DNA from: Filosporella fistucella | Taxonomy: Eukaryota; Ascomycota; Leotiomycetes; Helotiales | Assembly: GCA_030077755.1 (NCBI GenBank) | Contig: JAQJZZ010000005.1 | Location: 434,001 to 498,000, forward strand | Length of the DNA: 64,000 nt | Direction of reading: 5' to 3' | In this document: positions 11,708 through 24,100 of the stretch, in pieces | Layout of the letters: each line of letters begins with the position of its first letter | Numbering within the stretch: the stretch's first letter is position 1 | Made by a program: the position numbers and the translations under genes | The notes under the pieces: generated by a model | Database searches by the model: none | Told to the model about the DNA's origin: nothing | What the model saw: the letters and a program-made list of their open reading frames with translations, nothing else

Positions 11708-12964
11708 AGGCTTGAATGGCGTTGGGGATTCTACATTGCAATCGCATAGATAGCGTGGTTATGAGGGCTGGGCGTCACTTCACATAGACGGGCATAGGGC
11801 TTGCTTTACTATCTTGAGCTATAGCTGAGCGCTGACATGAATGAAAAATAGTTAACTTGATCAATTGACCTATAGAACAGCTGAGGTATGTGAGATCGTT
11901 AGACTTTTCATTGGGTTAATGTTGAAACCCGACTATGAAGTAAGTGACGAGCTTGAAAGAGATCACAGATACCCTTTTCGAGTGTGCCGTGAGCATAGAG
12001 ACATATAATACCTCCTTGATATACGAATCTGACACTGTACCAAGAATTTCTGGTATCTAGTGTCCTACTGGCTGGAGAGATAGAAGGTGAGTCGCTTGAC
12101 GAAAACACAGCTAAGGCGCAATCAATTCCAATCACACAACTTACTAAACATCGGCCTCCAGCGATCTCCTCACGCAGCTCAATTGTGACACCTTCCCAAT
12201 ATGTCGCAACAACAATCTCGTTTCCCTCATCTCAGCCGCCTCACACCTGCCCTTTCGTCTCCTTTCAGCAATTCAATCGGAACATCTTAAACCCGCCGTG
12301 CACTACACGACTTGGCATTGAATCGGCGTTTCATCCCGCCTGTCATGCATAAATGAAAAGTCTTCTTCCCGTGCTTCTAGAAGGATGATTTGTCGATCAT
12401 GCCCGTCATCTGAAGTACAGAGGGCGTTAGAGAAACTCACCCCATATTTTACGTTTCGGGTGGCAGCGAGATGCTGGTGGTGTGTTTATGCGCTTTTTCC
12501 CGATTGCGTGGGTGTTGTGGAGAGGATGGGGGTGGGAATTGGGATTGCTATCGTACTCGATGATGAGAAAGTGTAGGTGGTATCTCCTTCTTGTGTCATG
12601 AAGGATGGAAGAATTCTTACCTATGGTTATGTCGAAATTGCAAGCGCAATCCGAGCTTCCTCTACTAAATCGCATCCTTATCATCAAATACCACCGGTCT
12701 ACAACACAGCCACATCCGGACAATCACCATCCAGTTTCACATATCGGACGCCCGTTCCAACACCGTTTGACCATTCCCATCGTCCCCATCTCCCACTTGC
12801 ATACCGCTCCCTGTCACACATCCCCCTCTGCCTGCTCAACCCACTTTTTACTCTTCTACATATGTACATCATCGCGCAATACCAAAGTATGAATCTGCTT
12901 TGACCTTTGTTCTTCCTTTTTCGTCGAGTATACTGGGTATATCTTCACTTGAACTGCAGGCGGT
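11708..12964. other. Intergenic, 1.26 kb
   Basis: 3' flank of the Tah18-like gene and promoter of the rhodopsin-fold membrane protein. Open frames at 12385-12900 are C-rich and lack recognisable motifs. An additional short upstream exon for the next gene cannot be excluded, since a good acceptor-like CTGCAG lies just before 12961. Confidence 0.5.
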
Positions 12965-14347
12965 ATGGCGGTCTCGTATATCAGTACCGGTCATGGCCCT
13001 GCGCTGGTCGCTAGTGCGGTTGTGCCGTTGGCTGTTACGTGGATGTTTTCTTCGACTAGGATTTATGTGAGATGGATTATGTTGAAGATTTGGAAGGTGG
13101 AGGATTGGTTGTTTGTTAGTAGTCAGGTAAGTCTTCCTCTTTCTTTTGGGTATTGATTGAAAGTGCTGTATTAATGTGCACAGCTTCTGTTTTCCATGCT
13201 TACTATATGCGCACTTATGGCTGCTATTCATGGTAATGGTCAGCATTTCAAGGACATCTCGCCAGCGGACGTTACTTCTGCCATGCAGGTATGTTCCTGA
13301 AATCCATTTGTATGTGTCTTGCTAATGATAAAAGTACTGGTACGCAGCCGAACTTCTCTACACCCTCACAACACTCACCATCCGTCTCTCCCTGGGAATT
13401 TACCTCCTCCGTCTCCTCTCCACAGGAACTACTTCAACCAAACTCTACAAACGCACCATCCTCACCACATTGATTCTCATGTCCTCTCTCACTGTCATAT
13501 ACTTTGTGCTCATGATATTCCAATGCCGACCCATCTCTTATTTCTGGACACGATTTTCCGGGTCGCAATTACAGATCGCGATAGGCGACCCAAAAGGAAC
13601 TTGTTTTGAAAATCATGATATCGCGAATCTGACGATCGGGTTCTCGGTGTTGGCAGTGCTGACTGATATCCTGTTTGCGGTTCTACCGATTTGTTTCATT
13701 TGGAAACTGCAGATGAATCCTAGGACCAAGGCTATTGCTTGTTCGTTGCTTGGGTTGGGGATATTGTATGTGGCTTCCTTGTCCACATACCTCCACTTTG
13801 CCTCCCATTTTTCTGTATTGGCTTCATCAAGAAACTTGATGAAACCGATCATCACAACTGGCGTACTATATCTTATGGGAGAAGCTAACAAATCAACAGA
13901 GCAGGTCTCACAGTCATAATCCGCATGTACTACATCCACGCCGTAAATTTAACCGAGGACTTCCTCTTCGCTACCTCCAACGTCTCGATATGGAGTATGA
14001 TCGAGCCCGCCATCGGCATAATTTGCATGGCAGCGTCCACCTTCCGCCCTCTCTTCAAAAGTCTAAGCGAGAAAATCTCTTCAGCGTCTAAGTCTCGAAC
14101 CCAGATTCTGAAGACCATGGATGAGGGAAAAGAGGGGAGAGGACATAGCAGGAGTGGGAGTGCGTTTGAGGATGGGCTGAATGAGGGCACAGTGGAATGT
14201 ACGGTTGAGGGGCCGAAAGGAAGGAGGAGAAGTAGAGCTTGGGAGAATATGGGAGAGGGAGAGGTGGATTGGAAGGAGGGGATTATGTATACTACTCGAG
14301 TGGAGATTAAGAGGACGAAGTCTACGAAGGAGAATGGGGAAGTTTAG
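12965..14347 (+). CDS. Fungal rhodopsin-fold integral membrane protein (PTH11-related superfamily)
   Basis: Exons 12965-13126, 13184-13288, 13335-13765, 13900-14347; introns of 57, 46 and 134 bp; 381 aa. Several hydrophobic helices are evident (around GPALVASAVVPLAVTWMF, LLFSMLTICALMAAIHG, LILMSSLTVIYFVLMIF, VLAVLTDILFAVLPICF, MIEPAIGIICMAASTF). Hallmarks of the fungal rhodopsin domain are the R-x-Y-V-R segment after TM1, FQC in the extracellular loop, the D-I-x-x-A-x-LP motif and W-x-x-I-E-x-x-I-G in TM7. The tail is charged, Lys/Glu/Arg-rich and cytoplasmic. Members are abundant in filamentous ascomycetes; most lack a known ligand and some are PTH11-like GPCRs. No CFEM domain is seen. The start may lie further upstream in an unrecognised exon. 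Confidence 0.85.
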
Positions 14348-14648
14348 TTTAGTTTAGAGTATTGATTTATTGTTTTATCTTTGATAGTTCACGTTGCATC
14401 GGCAATTTTTCTTCGATATTGAACGATCTATCTGGTCGCGATATAGTGACATGTTTCCAGTTTTTGAGTTTGACGCAAACTGATGTAAGCCACATACATG
14501 CCAAGCCTCAAATACTGGTGATTCGAGCGCGCTAGAAGTAAGTTTCCGCCCCCACAGCTGGCGGTTGCCTGAAGTCCTTACACAACAGCCCTGCCTTACA
14601 TCTCCAAATGTAATACAAGGACATTAACACATTCCCTTATTAATCGTT
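14348..14648. other. Intergenic, 301 bp
   Basis: 3' flank of the membrane-protein gene and promoter of the HET gene. Nothing distinctive seen. Confidence 0.5.
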
Positions 14649-16633
14649 ATGATGGACTCACAAATTAATACTTTGTGCTCGCTTTGCACGGCTTTGATCC
14701 CACCTAAACGGCAGCCCTCGCAATTACGGGCTCACTACGAAACCATAGGAGAATTGCAGGCTTCGGCTGAGACTTGCTCTACATGCAAAGTTCTATTATC
14801 TATGTATGAAAGAAAAGATCCTAGAAATCAGTTTCCTGATATGGATGAAGAAGAATACAAATCTATAGGCTTGACGATGCTGCTTAAGGAGTCCTTAGCG
14901 GAGCAGGATGGGCTTGGCTGGGGCTTCTTTAATAGTTCTCTAATAACGAGAGGCTATATGATAGAGTGTTTTTTCACAATGACTACATTGAACACAACTG
15001 GTGAGTCAAGTTCTCAATGCGACTTGGGGAGTGCTTATCGTTCGCAGTAAGCAAAAATGCATTAGGGCCATTTTGGAATCATTGTGCTATTCCGATCGAA
15101 GAACGTATCTCAAACATCAAAACATGGCTTTCTGAGTGTGAGGGTTCTCATGGAGATATATGTAAGCCCAGAAAAGCTGTTCTTCCAAAAAGACTAATCG
15201 ATGTCGGTTCTTTCGATGGGCTTCTTCCGCCACGACTGGTCAAGACTATGGACCTGCATGACCAGGACGTCTGTTATGCAACATTGAGTTATTGTTGGGG
15301 AACATCAAGCTTCCGCACTACCAAAAAGAATGAAGCCAGCTTGTTACGCGTGATTGAGTACGACCAGCTTCCCCAAACGTTACAAGATGCAATCTTGATT
15401 ACTCGCCAACTGGGCATTCAATATATTTGGATAGACGCTTTATGTATTGTACAAGACGATCTGTCAGAATGGGAGATTGAAGCAACGAGAATGCAGGATG
15501 TATACTCAGGAAGTTCCATCACTATCGCTGCCACGGATGCACATGATAGCTCATTAGGTTGCTTTTACGACGCGGATAGCGGGCTAGGAAATAAAGGTGT
15601 TTCAATCACAGCCAAAACTTCAACCTCATCGAAGCACATGATTCGTATTCAGCCGAACGATATCAGAGAGTACGCAGAGCACTCGCCACTTAACACGAGA
15701 GGGTGGGTCTTACAAGAGATGGTCCTTTCCCATCGTATAATTCATTGTTTGTCCTCCGGATTATACTGGGGTTGCATATGTATGAACCGAACCGAATCAG
15801 GTCTGCTTTTCGAATCCCGAAGTAAGAGTCCTGGGAGCCAGTCAACTTTTCCCAGGAAATCTAATACAGGAGGTGCACTGATATGGTGGAAATGGATGGA
15901 AAGCTATTCCGATCGCGACTTTACATTTGCTGCTGATAGGTTCCCGGCTCTGCTCGGAGTTTTGAAGCACTATCAGACGAATTTCGGGGACACACCTATC
16001 CTAGGGATGTGGGAGAAGTCTTTTCACAAGGATTTGAATTGGATGAGATCAGAAACAGGAAAAGGGGAGAATGTTCAAGCCATGGCAGGAATTGCAGCTG
16101 GAATGCCATCTTGGAGCTGGTTCTCGTGCCCCTCTGCCATATTGTTTGATTACTGGAGCCCAGTAAACGAGGTTAATGAGATGAAATTCGATATCAAAGA
16201 TCACGTCAGGCTCATCGACTGGGATGTGACTTGGACAGGCGAACCATTACTCTCACGACTCAAATCAACCCATCTCACCATCGAAGGACCAATCCGACAA
16301 ATCAGACTAAACACTGCAAAAGACGCTACCAACCATAATCCACCTTACCTTGATTCTGATGCTCATGCCCCCATTTTTGGTGACCCAAAAAATCCGTGGC
16401 CGTGGAGATTCTCTGGCCAATTTGATGACGGGTGGCGAATGGAGCCGAAGGATTATACATGTCTTTTGTTGCGGTCGAGAACGCTGAAAGGGGGTAAGAG
16501 ATCGAGAGAGACATTCCTTATTCTTGAGGAGTGCGAGGGAGAGGAGGTGTATAAAAGGGTGGGAATCGGACACGTCATTGGAGATCAGTCGAGTTTTGAG
16601 TATGAGAGGAAAATGAAGCTTAGTCTAGTATGA
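14649..16633 (+). CDS. HET-domain (heterokaryon incompatibility) protein
   Basis: Exons 14649-15000 and 15048-16633, one 47-bp intron; 645 aa. The N-terminus has paired cysteines (LCSLC, CSTC) common before HET domains. The HET domain (PF06985) starts near residue 190 with YATLSYCWG, continues with the IQYIWIDALCIVQDD block and YSGSSITIAATDA, and ends near 345 with TRGWVLQEMVLSHRII. The C-terminal half includes ALLGVLKHYQ and MPSWSWFS, typical of this subfamily. HET domains trigger regulated cell death after fusion of incompatible hyphae, often downstream of NLR-type sensors. The gene is intact, without stop or frame break. Which allorecognition system it serves cannot be read from the sequence; many HET-domain genes have no known partner. 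Confidence 0.9.
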
Positions 16634-17056
16634 AGTTCTCGGGCGCAGAAGGAACACATAAAATGATTACTCGATCTTGAGTGGAATCTGTTTATTTGTC
16701 CATGATGATTTCCCGCCATGTCTCCTGACGGGCATTACAACACCACAACGATACCTTACCGGTGACCTTTGCATGCAATTTCCTACGTATCAAGGTAGTA
16801 TTACATCGCTGCTATTCTCTGGGCATGCTTCTCTAAGAGATTCAAATCAAGCGCCTAATAGTGCATGCTGCACCTGTGTCAAGGTACTTTTCCTGGGTAA
16901 ATACCATTCCAGCTGTTACCTAAATCCCAAAATAGGCACCAACCAACAGTACCAACCTCTGAAATTAAACCCAACCACTATGAACAGAATCAAAAACCGC
17001 GTCTGCCATTATTCAAAATCATGATTCCTTCACACCCTTCGTAATCCATCATCACC
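16634..17056. other. Intergenic, 423 bp
   Basis: Between two same-strand genes. An open frame over most of it (16677-17024) shows no recognisable features. Nothing else seen. Confidence 0.5.
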
Positions 17057-17875
17057 ATGACTTCTTCACACCGCACACAAACTGGCGCTCAAACCATATT
17101 CAAGCTATCACATCCTCATCCAGTAATCTACGACTTCTCCGATCTATCAACCAATGGCCTCAAAATCACCATACCGCCGTTCAGCTCCTGGACCTGCCCT
17201 TCACACTGGCACGAGACAGCGGCGGCGTGCGAAACTCTCGCCCCGATTCAAGGTCATTTCTTCATTTATCATTGTTTCATTACCGCTCACGGAGATGGCA
17301 TCGTGACTGGAAGAGGAATAGATCCACCAACATTCGTGATGCCTCTCAGACCCGGGCAGCTTGTCTGGTGGCAGCGAGATCGAGATTTTGACCCGGGGGA
17401 GACTGTGGCTTTCTCATTGAAAGCGGGCGAGGAGGTGTACGCGTTTTATCGACAACTGTGTAGTGTGAATCAAGACGCAGAGATGTATTTCCGACTACCT
17501 TCCACTCCGCTATCTTTGCATGTCGTCTATGGGTTATTGGGCTGGATACCGTATGTTGGGATTCGGTGGAGGATTTGGCTAGTAGAGCGTTTGTTGTGGA
17601 TACAGCTTAGGGTGATTTACTCGAGAAATGATTACCTGGAGGATGAAGGAGTGTTTCCTTATACATGGTACTGCAGACACGTACCCGCCCCTGTTTATGC
17701 ACCTAAGAAATGGGTGGACAAGGAGTTGCGAAGTCAAGTAACAATTTCGAGGTTTGTGCTAAAGATTTGCTACTGGGTGGGAACGAATGTCCTTGGAATG
17801 AAGGCTAGATACGAGGAATATGAGGTGGAAGTTGTGGATAGCATGCGGGTTGATTCAAAGGAGGACTTCTTATGA
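17057..17875 (+). CDS. Hypothetical protein, cupin-like N-terminus and hydrophobic middle
   Basis: Single exon, 272 aa. I do not recognise a named family. Residues ~38-130 look like a single-domain cupin: HWHE at 50-53 with a following Glu, then G-x-F, a PG turn (RPGQLVWWQ) and a second glycine-rich strand segment. A hydrophobic stretch at ~155-195 (HVVYGLLGWIPYVGIRW, then RLLWIQLRVIY) may be one or two membrane helices or a hydrophobic surface. The C-terminus is charged. The start is supported by the absence of in-frame ATG codons upstream and immediate hydrophilic N-terminus without signal peptide. It lies between the HET gene and the possible gasdermin/CHAT pair. Function unknown. Confidence 0.6.
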   Translation: MTSSHRTQTGAQTIFKLSHPHPVIYDFSDLSTNGLKITIPPFSSWTCPSHWHETAAACETLAPIQGHFFIYHCFITAHGDGIVTGRGIDPPTFVMPLRPGQLVWWQRDRDFDPGETVAFSLKAGEEVYAFYRQLCSVNQDAEMYFRLPSTPLSLHVVYGLLGWIPYVGIRWRIWLVERLLWIQLRVIYSRNDYLEDEGVFPYTWYCRHVPAPVYAPKKWVDKELRSQVTISRFVLKICYWVGTNVLGMKARYEEYEVEVVDSMRVDSKEDFL

Positions 17876-18661
17876 AGCGATGGATTGTCGAAAAGTGTTC
17901 TCCATTCTGATGAAGACAGTGTTGGGTAATGAAAACAGTATTTGCTCATCAATCGAAGCATTTGCCGAATCTTGACCTTGACTGCGTAGTTAAATACTCC
18001 CCTCAGGAGAGTTTCTAGCCAAATTTGCCCATGGTGGAAACTTGTTTCTTCTGTATCTTGATGAATCCATCGAAAAAAGATATCCGTATTAATGCCTAAA
18101 ATTGCCGCCGATCAAGAAAATGTGATTGGGTAATCGTAATTATGCTCAAGTATTTCCCAGAGCATGCACCTATGCATGAACCAACAAGGCACAGTCCGAT
18201 AAGGAAGCATCAACATCGCGGTGAGCGTTACTTTCATGGAGGCTTGCGTACGAACATTCATTTCACTGCGAATACTCTCTGGTTTGATATTTTATCTAAG
18301 TATCTTACACGATTTTGTAGAAGTATCTCGACTACCCTTTCACAATTCTTCGAGTCAGGTCCAACTTTCTGCAGGCGACTGATCATCATTATTTGTCTTG
18401 CTTAACCTGCTGTGTTGCTTACAGGCCTCAAAGCTTTCACTGTTCTCCTTTCACCATGCAACGAAATTTATTATTCACCCTGTTGAAGTCTACTGAAGCA
18501 GCGTTTTATTATATATAGCCGGATGGTTTGTTGCAAAGTATCTCTGTACTATGCGTTTCGATCAGGTCTTCAATCACCTGCTGAAGTGGTTTCTGTCTTT
18601 TTTCACTAATTTTGTATTGAAATTTAGATCAAAATCAGAAGCTCGAGTCCGGAAATCAATC
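17876..18661. other. Intergenic, 786 bp
   Basis: 3' flank of the cupin-like gene and promoter of the small secreted ORF. A TATATATAG element lies near 18510. An in-frame extension of the downstream ORF back to 18551 is possible but lacks a signal peptide, so it is treated as leader. Confidence 0.45.
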
Positions 18662-19062
18662 ATGCATTCTACTTGGCGGATTGCGATGTTAGGCAGTTTC
18701 TGTGTTTCTCTAACACAAATAACTGGTATAGCCTCTCCATTACCGCAAGCTATTCCCATGTCTTTACCTATTTCAAAATTGACTCCTAGCACCAAAAATG
18801 TATCGTCTCTAGAGGATACTGGCATCCAAAGATGGAGCAACGTGGTCAACTCGCCAGATCATACCGAGGTGTCGGTGCTTTTATTTGACTCTTTGATTTG
18901 GGCGAAGGACATTTTCAAGGAACATGGGGGGGGGGGGGGGGGGGGCACAACCAGCCATTCCCCTATGAGCAGCCCGTACTTCGCTGGGACTCCTTCCCTG
19001 ACCTTGACTGGGCAGACATGTTTGCACAGTGTTCACAAGACAAGCTGGTTCTCTCAGCTTAA
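18662..19062 (+). CDS. Putative small secreted protein, frame interrupted at a poly-G tract
   Basis: From 18662 the frame opens with a signal-peptide-like N-terminus (STWRIAMLGSFCVSLTQITG, then SPLPQ) and runs to a 20-base G tract at 18926-18945. As given, the frame through the tract continues in a Ser/Thr-rich sequence of low plausibility as far as 19264. A different frame after the tract, reached if the run were 18 or 21 G, gives an acidic, aromatic-rich tail (short pieces: PFPYEQ, WDSFPDLDW) ending at a stop at 19060-19062. Either the run length is a sequencing/assembly error, the gene is broken, or the tract switches expression. No family recognised; could be an effector-like protein. Confidence 0.4.
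18926..18945 (+). repeat. Poly-G tract, 20 bases
   Basis: Twenty consecutive G in the middle of the small secreted ORF; such a long G run inside a coding region is rare and unstable in replication and in sequencing. Confidence 0.95.
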
Positions 19063-19804
19063 TCAGATGAGAGGAGACCACTGCAAGTATAGGTGTAAGA
19101 TATGTCGTCATTCCATTGGCTACATATTACGATTTCTCGATATCCTATCTCTCAAAAAGCGATTGACACACAGCAGAACGAAAGATAGCCCATATTTGCA
19201 ATCTAGTAGACTTTCCGAGTTCATTTCAAACTCTATAACACCCTTCCCATCAGATCACAGCTAACCATAAGTAGCATTCGTATAATCTTCCCCATAAAAC
19301 TCCTAGAAAAACTTCTCATTTGCCTTCAGAGCCTTCTTTGCGTGTTGAAGCCCTATCTTGCCCCTCTCCTTTCTCGCAAAATCCCGAGCTACGCACACGA
19401 TATTTTTTATCTAAAAGGGATATCAGGAAGACGAAGGCTAGGTTTGGGGGTGGCAATTACTACTTGCCACTCCGTGTGCGCATAACAAACGCATATTCAT
19501 CCAGCGTATTCACTTTCGCGGCTGGAGATTCCTTAATCTTATATTCAGACTGTGCCTCATCCCACCTAAATGGATTGTCACCCAGAGTTTGATTACTCCA
19601 TTAGAGACATACACTTCATTCAGTGTGTTGAATTCTAGTTCGGAAGCTGGAGTTGTCTCAGGCTGTTCTCGAGCATCAGTTTTCACACGTTCGGCTGCCT
19701 TGGCTGAGTCTGGCGATTTTGGTAGAGACCCTGGGTAAGAATGAACAAGGATAAGTAAAATAAATCTCATTTGAAAAGTACCCAATTATTTACTTCGTTC
19801 CAAA
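19063..19804. other. Intergenic, about 740 bp
   Basis: Convergent 3' flanks of the small secreted ORF and the 259-aa gene. The left 200 bases are open in the poly-G gene's original frame. No separate gene recognised. Confidence 0.5.
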
Positions 19805-20584
19805 CTAGGTGCTAACCTTCACAAAACCAACACCCTCTTTGCCATCAGCTTCATCCTCATCCGAGAGCTCAGCCTCCATCCATACCATGTCCTCCTCTTT
19901 TGGAGCCTCCCCGAGGTGTTCGGTGTAAAACTTCCATGCCTCCGGTCCCATTTCCGGCTTTTCCTTCCTAGTGAAAGTCCCGAGTTTAACCTTTCTTAAC
20001 TGAACCGCGAAGATACGCTCACCCGGATATTCACGCGCCATTGTATAGCCGTTCTTGACCATAGCTGATGTCGCAGCACCGAGAGATATGCCTAGCTCAA
20101 CGGGGACCCTCCCTTGCAACTTGCCATCAGTTTCATTGCCCTGCTTTTTCCATTCGGCGGCATCAAGGAGGGTTCGATATCCCGTGACGAAATACGCATG
20201 TTCCCTAGCATCATATTGGTCACCGAGCCATTCTTGTATATCTTGCTGTCTACGTAACTGATTGAACAGGTCCCGTGGCTGTTTCAACTCGTACAAGTTT
20301 GCTTCTCCCGCTGTGAGACATTCTTCCCTGCTCGAATCTCGGGTTATGGAGCCGGAAAAGATGCGGCATAGAATAAGACCAAAATCGATGTGAGAGGAGT
20401 GCATCATATCCTCCACAAAATGAGTATCGAGCCTCTTTGAATAATCGAGTCCCTCGACCAATTGTAATTTAGATGAGAATTTCGCATCCTTGTGCGGTGT
20501 ATTCTTTTGTGGTATGAAGCTTCCGAGGCTGATGTCAGCCTTGAGGTATGGCGAAGCGGTGAAATTGTAGGTTGAGACAGGCAT
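19805..20584 (-). CDS. 259-aa protein, candidate fungal gasdermin-like (RCD-1/HET-Q1 type)
   Basis: Single exon, 259 aa, no signal peptide. The middle has alternating hydrophobic strands (HAYFVTGYRTLLDA, PVELGISLG, ERIFAVQLRKVKL), the last resembling the strand pattern near the end of gasdermin N-domains, and a short charged tail with EDEADGKEG. Length matches fungal gasdermins (about 250-280 aa), which have a pore-forming N-domain and a very short inhibitory C-tail. It lies head-to-head with a TPR-CHAT protease gene, 571 bp apart. Known fungal gasdermins (RCD-1, HET-Q1) are often paired with a protease gene, and bacterial ones with CHAT proteases. I cannot confirm homology by alignment; it may be another fungal family that accompanies CHAT proteins. 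If right, cleavage of the tail would release a membrane-permeabilising form and kill the cell. Confidence 0.5.
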   Translation of the reverse strand: MPVSTYNFTASPYLKADISLGSFIPQKNTPHKDAKFSSKLQLVEGLDYSKRLDTHFVEDMMHSSHIDFGLILCRIFSGSITRDSSREECLTAGEANLYELKQPRDLFNQLRRQQDIQEWLGDQYDAREHAYFVTGYRTLLDAAEWKKQGNETDGKLQGRVPVELGISLGAATSAMVKNGYTMAREYPGERIFAVQLRKVKLGTFTRKEKPEMGPEAWKFYTEHLGEAPKEEDMVWMEAELSDEDEADGKEGVGFVKVST

Positions 20585-21155
20585 ATCTAGAATCTTGTTT
20601 GACTGAATGAATGCAGTGCTTGTTCGTCGACTGTCTAATTAAAGGTTTCTTTAGAAGACATCTGGCCGCGCTCATTTCGCAGAGAACGTGGAAAGTAAGA
20701 TGAGTTGATCGTGATGTTGTTCTGATACTAAGTACATTGGCTGATCAAGTGCAATTCATCAAGATAACACCATGTTTCAGGCCAACTGTTGTCTCAAATG
20801 CCTCTTATGATCTTGTTACCTATTTGTCGGCTGATGTGGAGACTGTGGTGTGATGGGTCGCGAGTTTTGACACGTGATGAGGCTTAGAATGACTCCACAA
20901 GTACAGTACAGTTCGTAATTGAAGAACGTACGATATAATTTCTGCTCAAAATTTGCTTGTTATGTTTCCATGAGGACTTCTCATCTAGGGAACGTGAATC
21001 TTGCTTCTCAAATTGTCCAGGCATTGGTACAAGAGTCATTTATTCCAAGAAAGGTATTGTTACTGCATCAATTTTCAGCCTAAAAGTGATGTCCAAGGGC
21101 TGAATTGCTCGGAAATTGGTGTTATTGACTGCTTCCATCGTATCCATCCCATATC
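20585..21155. promoter_or_regulatory. Shared divergent promoter of the candidate gasdermin and CHAT protease genes
   Basis: 571 bp between two start codons on opposite strands. No open frame of note. The arrangement would allow co-expression of the two genes; no specific factor site is recognised. Confidence 0.5.
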
Positions 21156-24100
21156 ATGGCTTCATTTTTGAAAGATGTCTTCGACAAAGTGCATGAGCTA
21201 GGCAAAACGGTTGGGTCAGCCTGGTATTTTCATCAAGCACAAGAGCATCACCGATTGTACCAACTGTCATTAAGCGAGGGGAATGGGGACTTATCAGAAC
21301 TGGACGAGGCGATTGAACTGCTCCGAAAGTCCGCATCCAAGATTTTGGAAGGCGAACCAGAGCATACGTTTGAGAAGCGACAGATATGGTTCACATTGGC
21401 CAGATCATTTCAGTGGCGATTTGAAAAGACCGGTGTGTTAGAAGACTTAGACGAGGCTATTAGGTACCTGAGGGAGTGTATCGGATTCACGCGATCAGGG
21501 GAACAACGAGTGGAAATGATTTCGAATGTCGCCAGTCTCTTGGGATTCCGATACGCCAAATCTCACGACAGAGACAACTTAAACGAGGCACTCGACTTGC
21601 TTGCAGGTGTCGAAGACGATATTAGTGGTAAAGATGTGACCGATCTCTCATTCTTTATGGCACAGCTATTCCTACTGCGGATAAGATTTGATTTGAATCA
21701 AGATCTGCGAGATATGGACAAAAGTATTGACAGCGGGAAGCGTGCCATCCAACTCTTAGGAGCCAAAGAAGCGGAAATTGAGCAATTTGACCAAGTTTCT
21801 GCCAAGGTGCTGGGTCTACTTGGGTCGTCAATGTTCTTCAAGTTTCTCGCCGTTGGAGATATTAATCTCTTGACAGAGGCTATTCAAACACTCCAAAAAG
21901 CGATAGATGGCTCACCAAGGGACCTGCCCGATCGATTTCTGTTTTCAAGTGGGCTCGGCGCCGCAATGACAGAGCGATATATCAGAACTGGAAATCCACA
22001 AGACTTGAAGAATGCCATGAAGCTGATAGAACCGACACTGGTAGCGGCACATGATCAGATCTCTCCGTCGGAATATGCTCAGATTCTTTGCAACTACGGT
22101 ATTGCATTGGGATGGGAGTCACAGCGAACTGGGAATGACGAACTTTTGGAAAAGGCAATACATCAGATTAGTGAAGCCTTGAAAATTGTCGCGGATGGGG
22201 ATTTTGACAACTCAACGATGCAAATGAACCTAGGAGTCTGGCTTCTCACACGCTATCGCCGATCCTGGGCGTTGGGGGACCTGTATGGTGCTATTACTGC
22301 ATTCAGAGCCGCGGATGACAGGTTCCCAATTAACTCCCATCGGAGGTTGGAAAGTGCTCAGAACCTTTGCGTAGCACTCGGCGATCGGTTTTCCAGGACA
22401 AAAGATGCGAAAGATCTGAACGAAGCCATAATTTGCGCAAGGAAAGCACTTTCCTTTACCAACGCTGCTGATCCCGTTGGACAAGTCAAAAGTCTCCTCA
22501 ACCTTTCTGCCATGCTCTGCCAGCGATATGAGTCTCTGCTACCAAAGCATCACCTCAATGACGGCACAGAGTCTGACAGAACGGATCTGAACGAAGCCAT
22601 TACTCACCTCAGGATGGCTGCAGAAATTGTGACAACAAATTCCCCATTCCGTGGGCAAGTATATTCGGGGCTGAGTCGCGCCTTGGCGTTCCAATTCGAA
22701 GCGCGAGGCGTGGGGAATGATCTGGACGAAGCAATCACGTACGCAAAATTTGGTGTTGATGCAACACCAGACACAGAACCTAGCAAGGCGTTATGCCTCC
22801 ACAATTATGCCGAGAGACTTCTACTTAAATCTCAAATAACACGAGACTTGCAAGATGTGGAACAAACTTATCAAGCCTATGAGAGAGCTTTTCGCATCGA
22901 GTCTGCACCGCCATATATTCGTATCGAAATGGCCAAAATGGCAGGAGTTCTGTCACTTATCCGGATCTCAACAGGAGACAACTTAAAGCTAAATGATTGG
23001 CTGGGCAGTTACAAGATGCTATGCGATGCTTTGAGTTTGCTGCCTCAGATTAGCACGAAGAATCTCACCAGGGATGACCACCAACGTTTACTTCGAAAAT
23101 TGTCTGGGGTCTCAGCAATTGCTGCCAGTGTCGCTCTCCAAACAAATGAAACAGCCTCAACTGCACTTACTCTCTTGGAATCCGGGAGAGGAATTATGGC
23201 CGGACTTGCTATCGAATCCCAGGACGATTTGTCACAGCTTCAAATCGAAAGGCCTGACTTGTTCCACAGTTACCAGGAATTGACAAGAATTCTTTCAGCT
23301 CCCATACCTACACAAGCCGAGTCCATATTACCACTACAAGCGGGACCTGCCTTAGCCAATATGGCGAATCAACTATCCTCGAAGCCATTAGCAGCGAAGA
23401 AACTCCGAGAACTTCAAGCCAAGATTAGAATTTGCCCTGGATTTGAAGACTTTCAAACCCCTCTGTCAGAAAACCAAATGAAAGCTACTGCCATCTCAGG
23501 TCCTGTGGTAATTTTTAACACCAACATGATTCGATGTGACGCATTTGTTATCACCTCAGAAACCATCAGAGTTTTGCCGCTGCCGTCTCTCGATTACGAA
23601 ACAGTCGAAAACAACCTCAAACAGCTCACCTCGCAGGATCCAGATGATCGAATTACTCATCTCAAAAGACGAACAGACAAAGGACGTCAAAACATAATTC
23701 TCCAGAAGATACTGAGCTGGCTATGGGAAGATGCAGTCAAACCTGTTCTTGCTGAGCTGGACTTTCTGAAGCCAAACCACCCAAACAAACTTCTGCCCAG
23801 GATCTGGTGGGTTGCTGCTGGTCCCCTTGGAATGATGCCACTTCATGCAGCCGGATCCCATTGGTTTGAATCGACTGAAAATGCGGCTAGCCATGTTGTT
23901 TCTTGCTATATACCTACGATCAAGGCCCTCAGCTATGTTCAAGACAAGATTGCCCGCCAGCCACAAGTATCAATTCAGTCTTTCACAGGAATTGCCGTCT
24001 CCAAGACGAAAGGAAAAGCTGATTTGTGCGGAATGGTTGAAAAACTCGCAAGGATTCAAAGTCTACTAGCTGATGCCGGGATACACAAGTCCGCCATACT

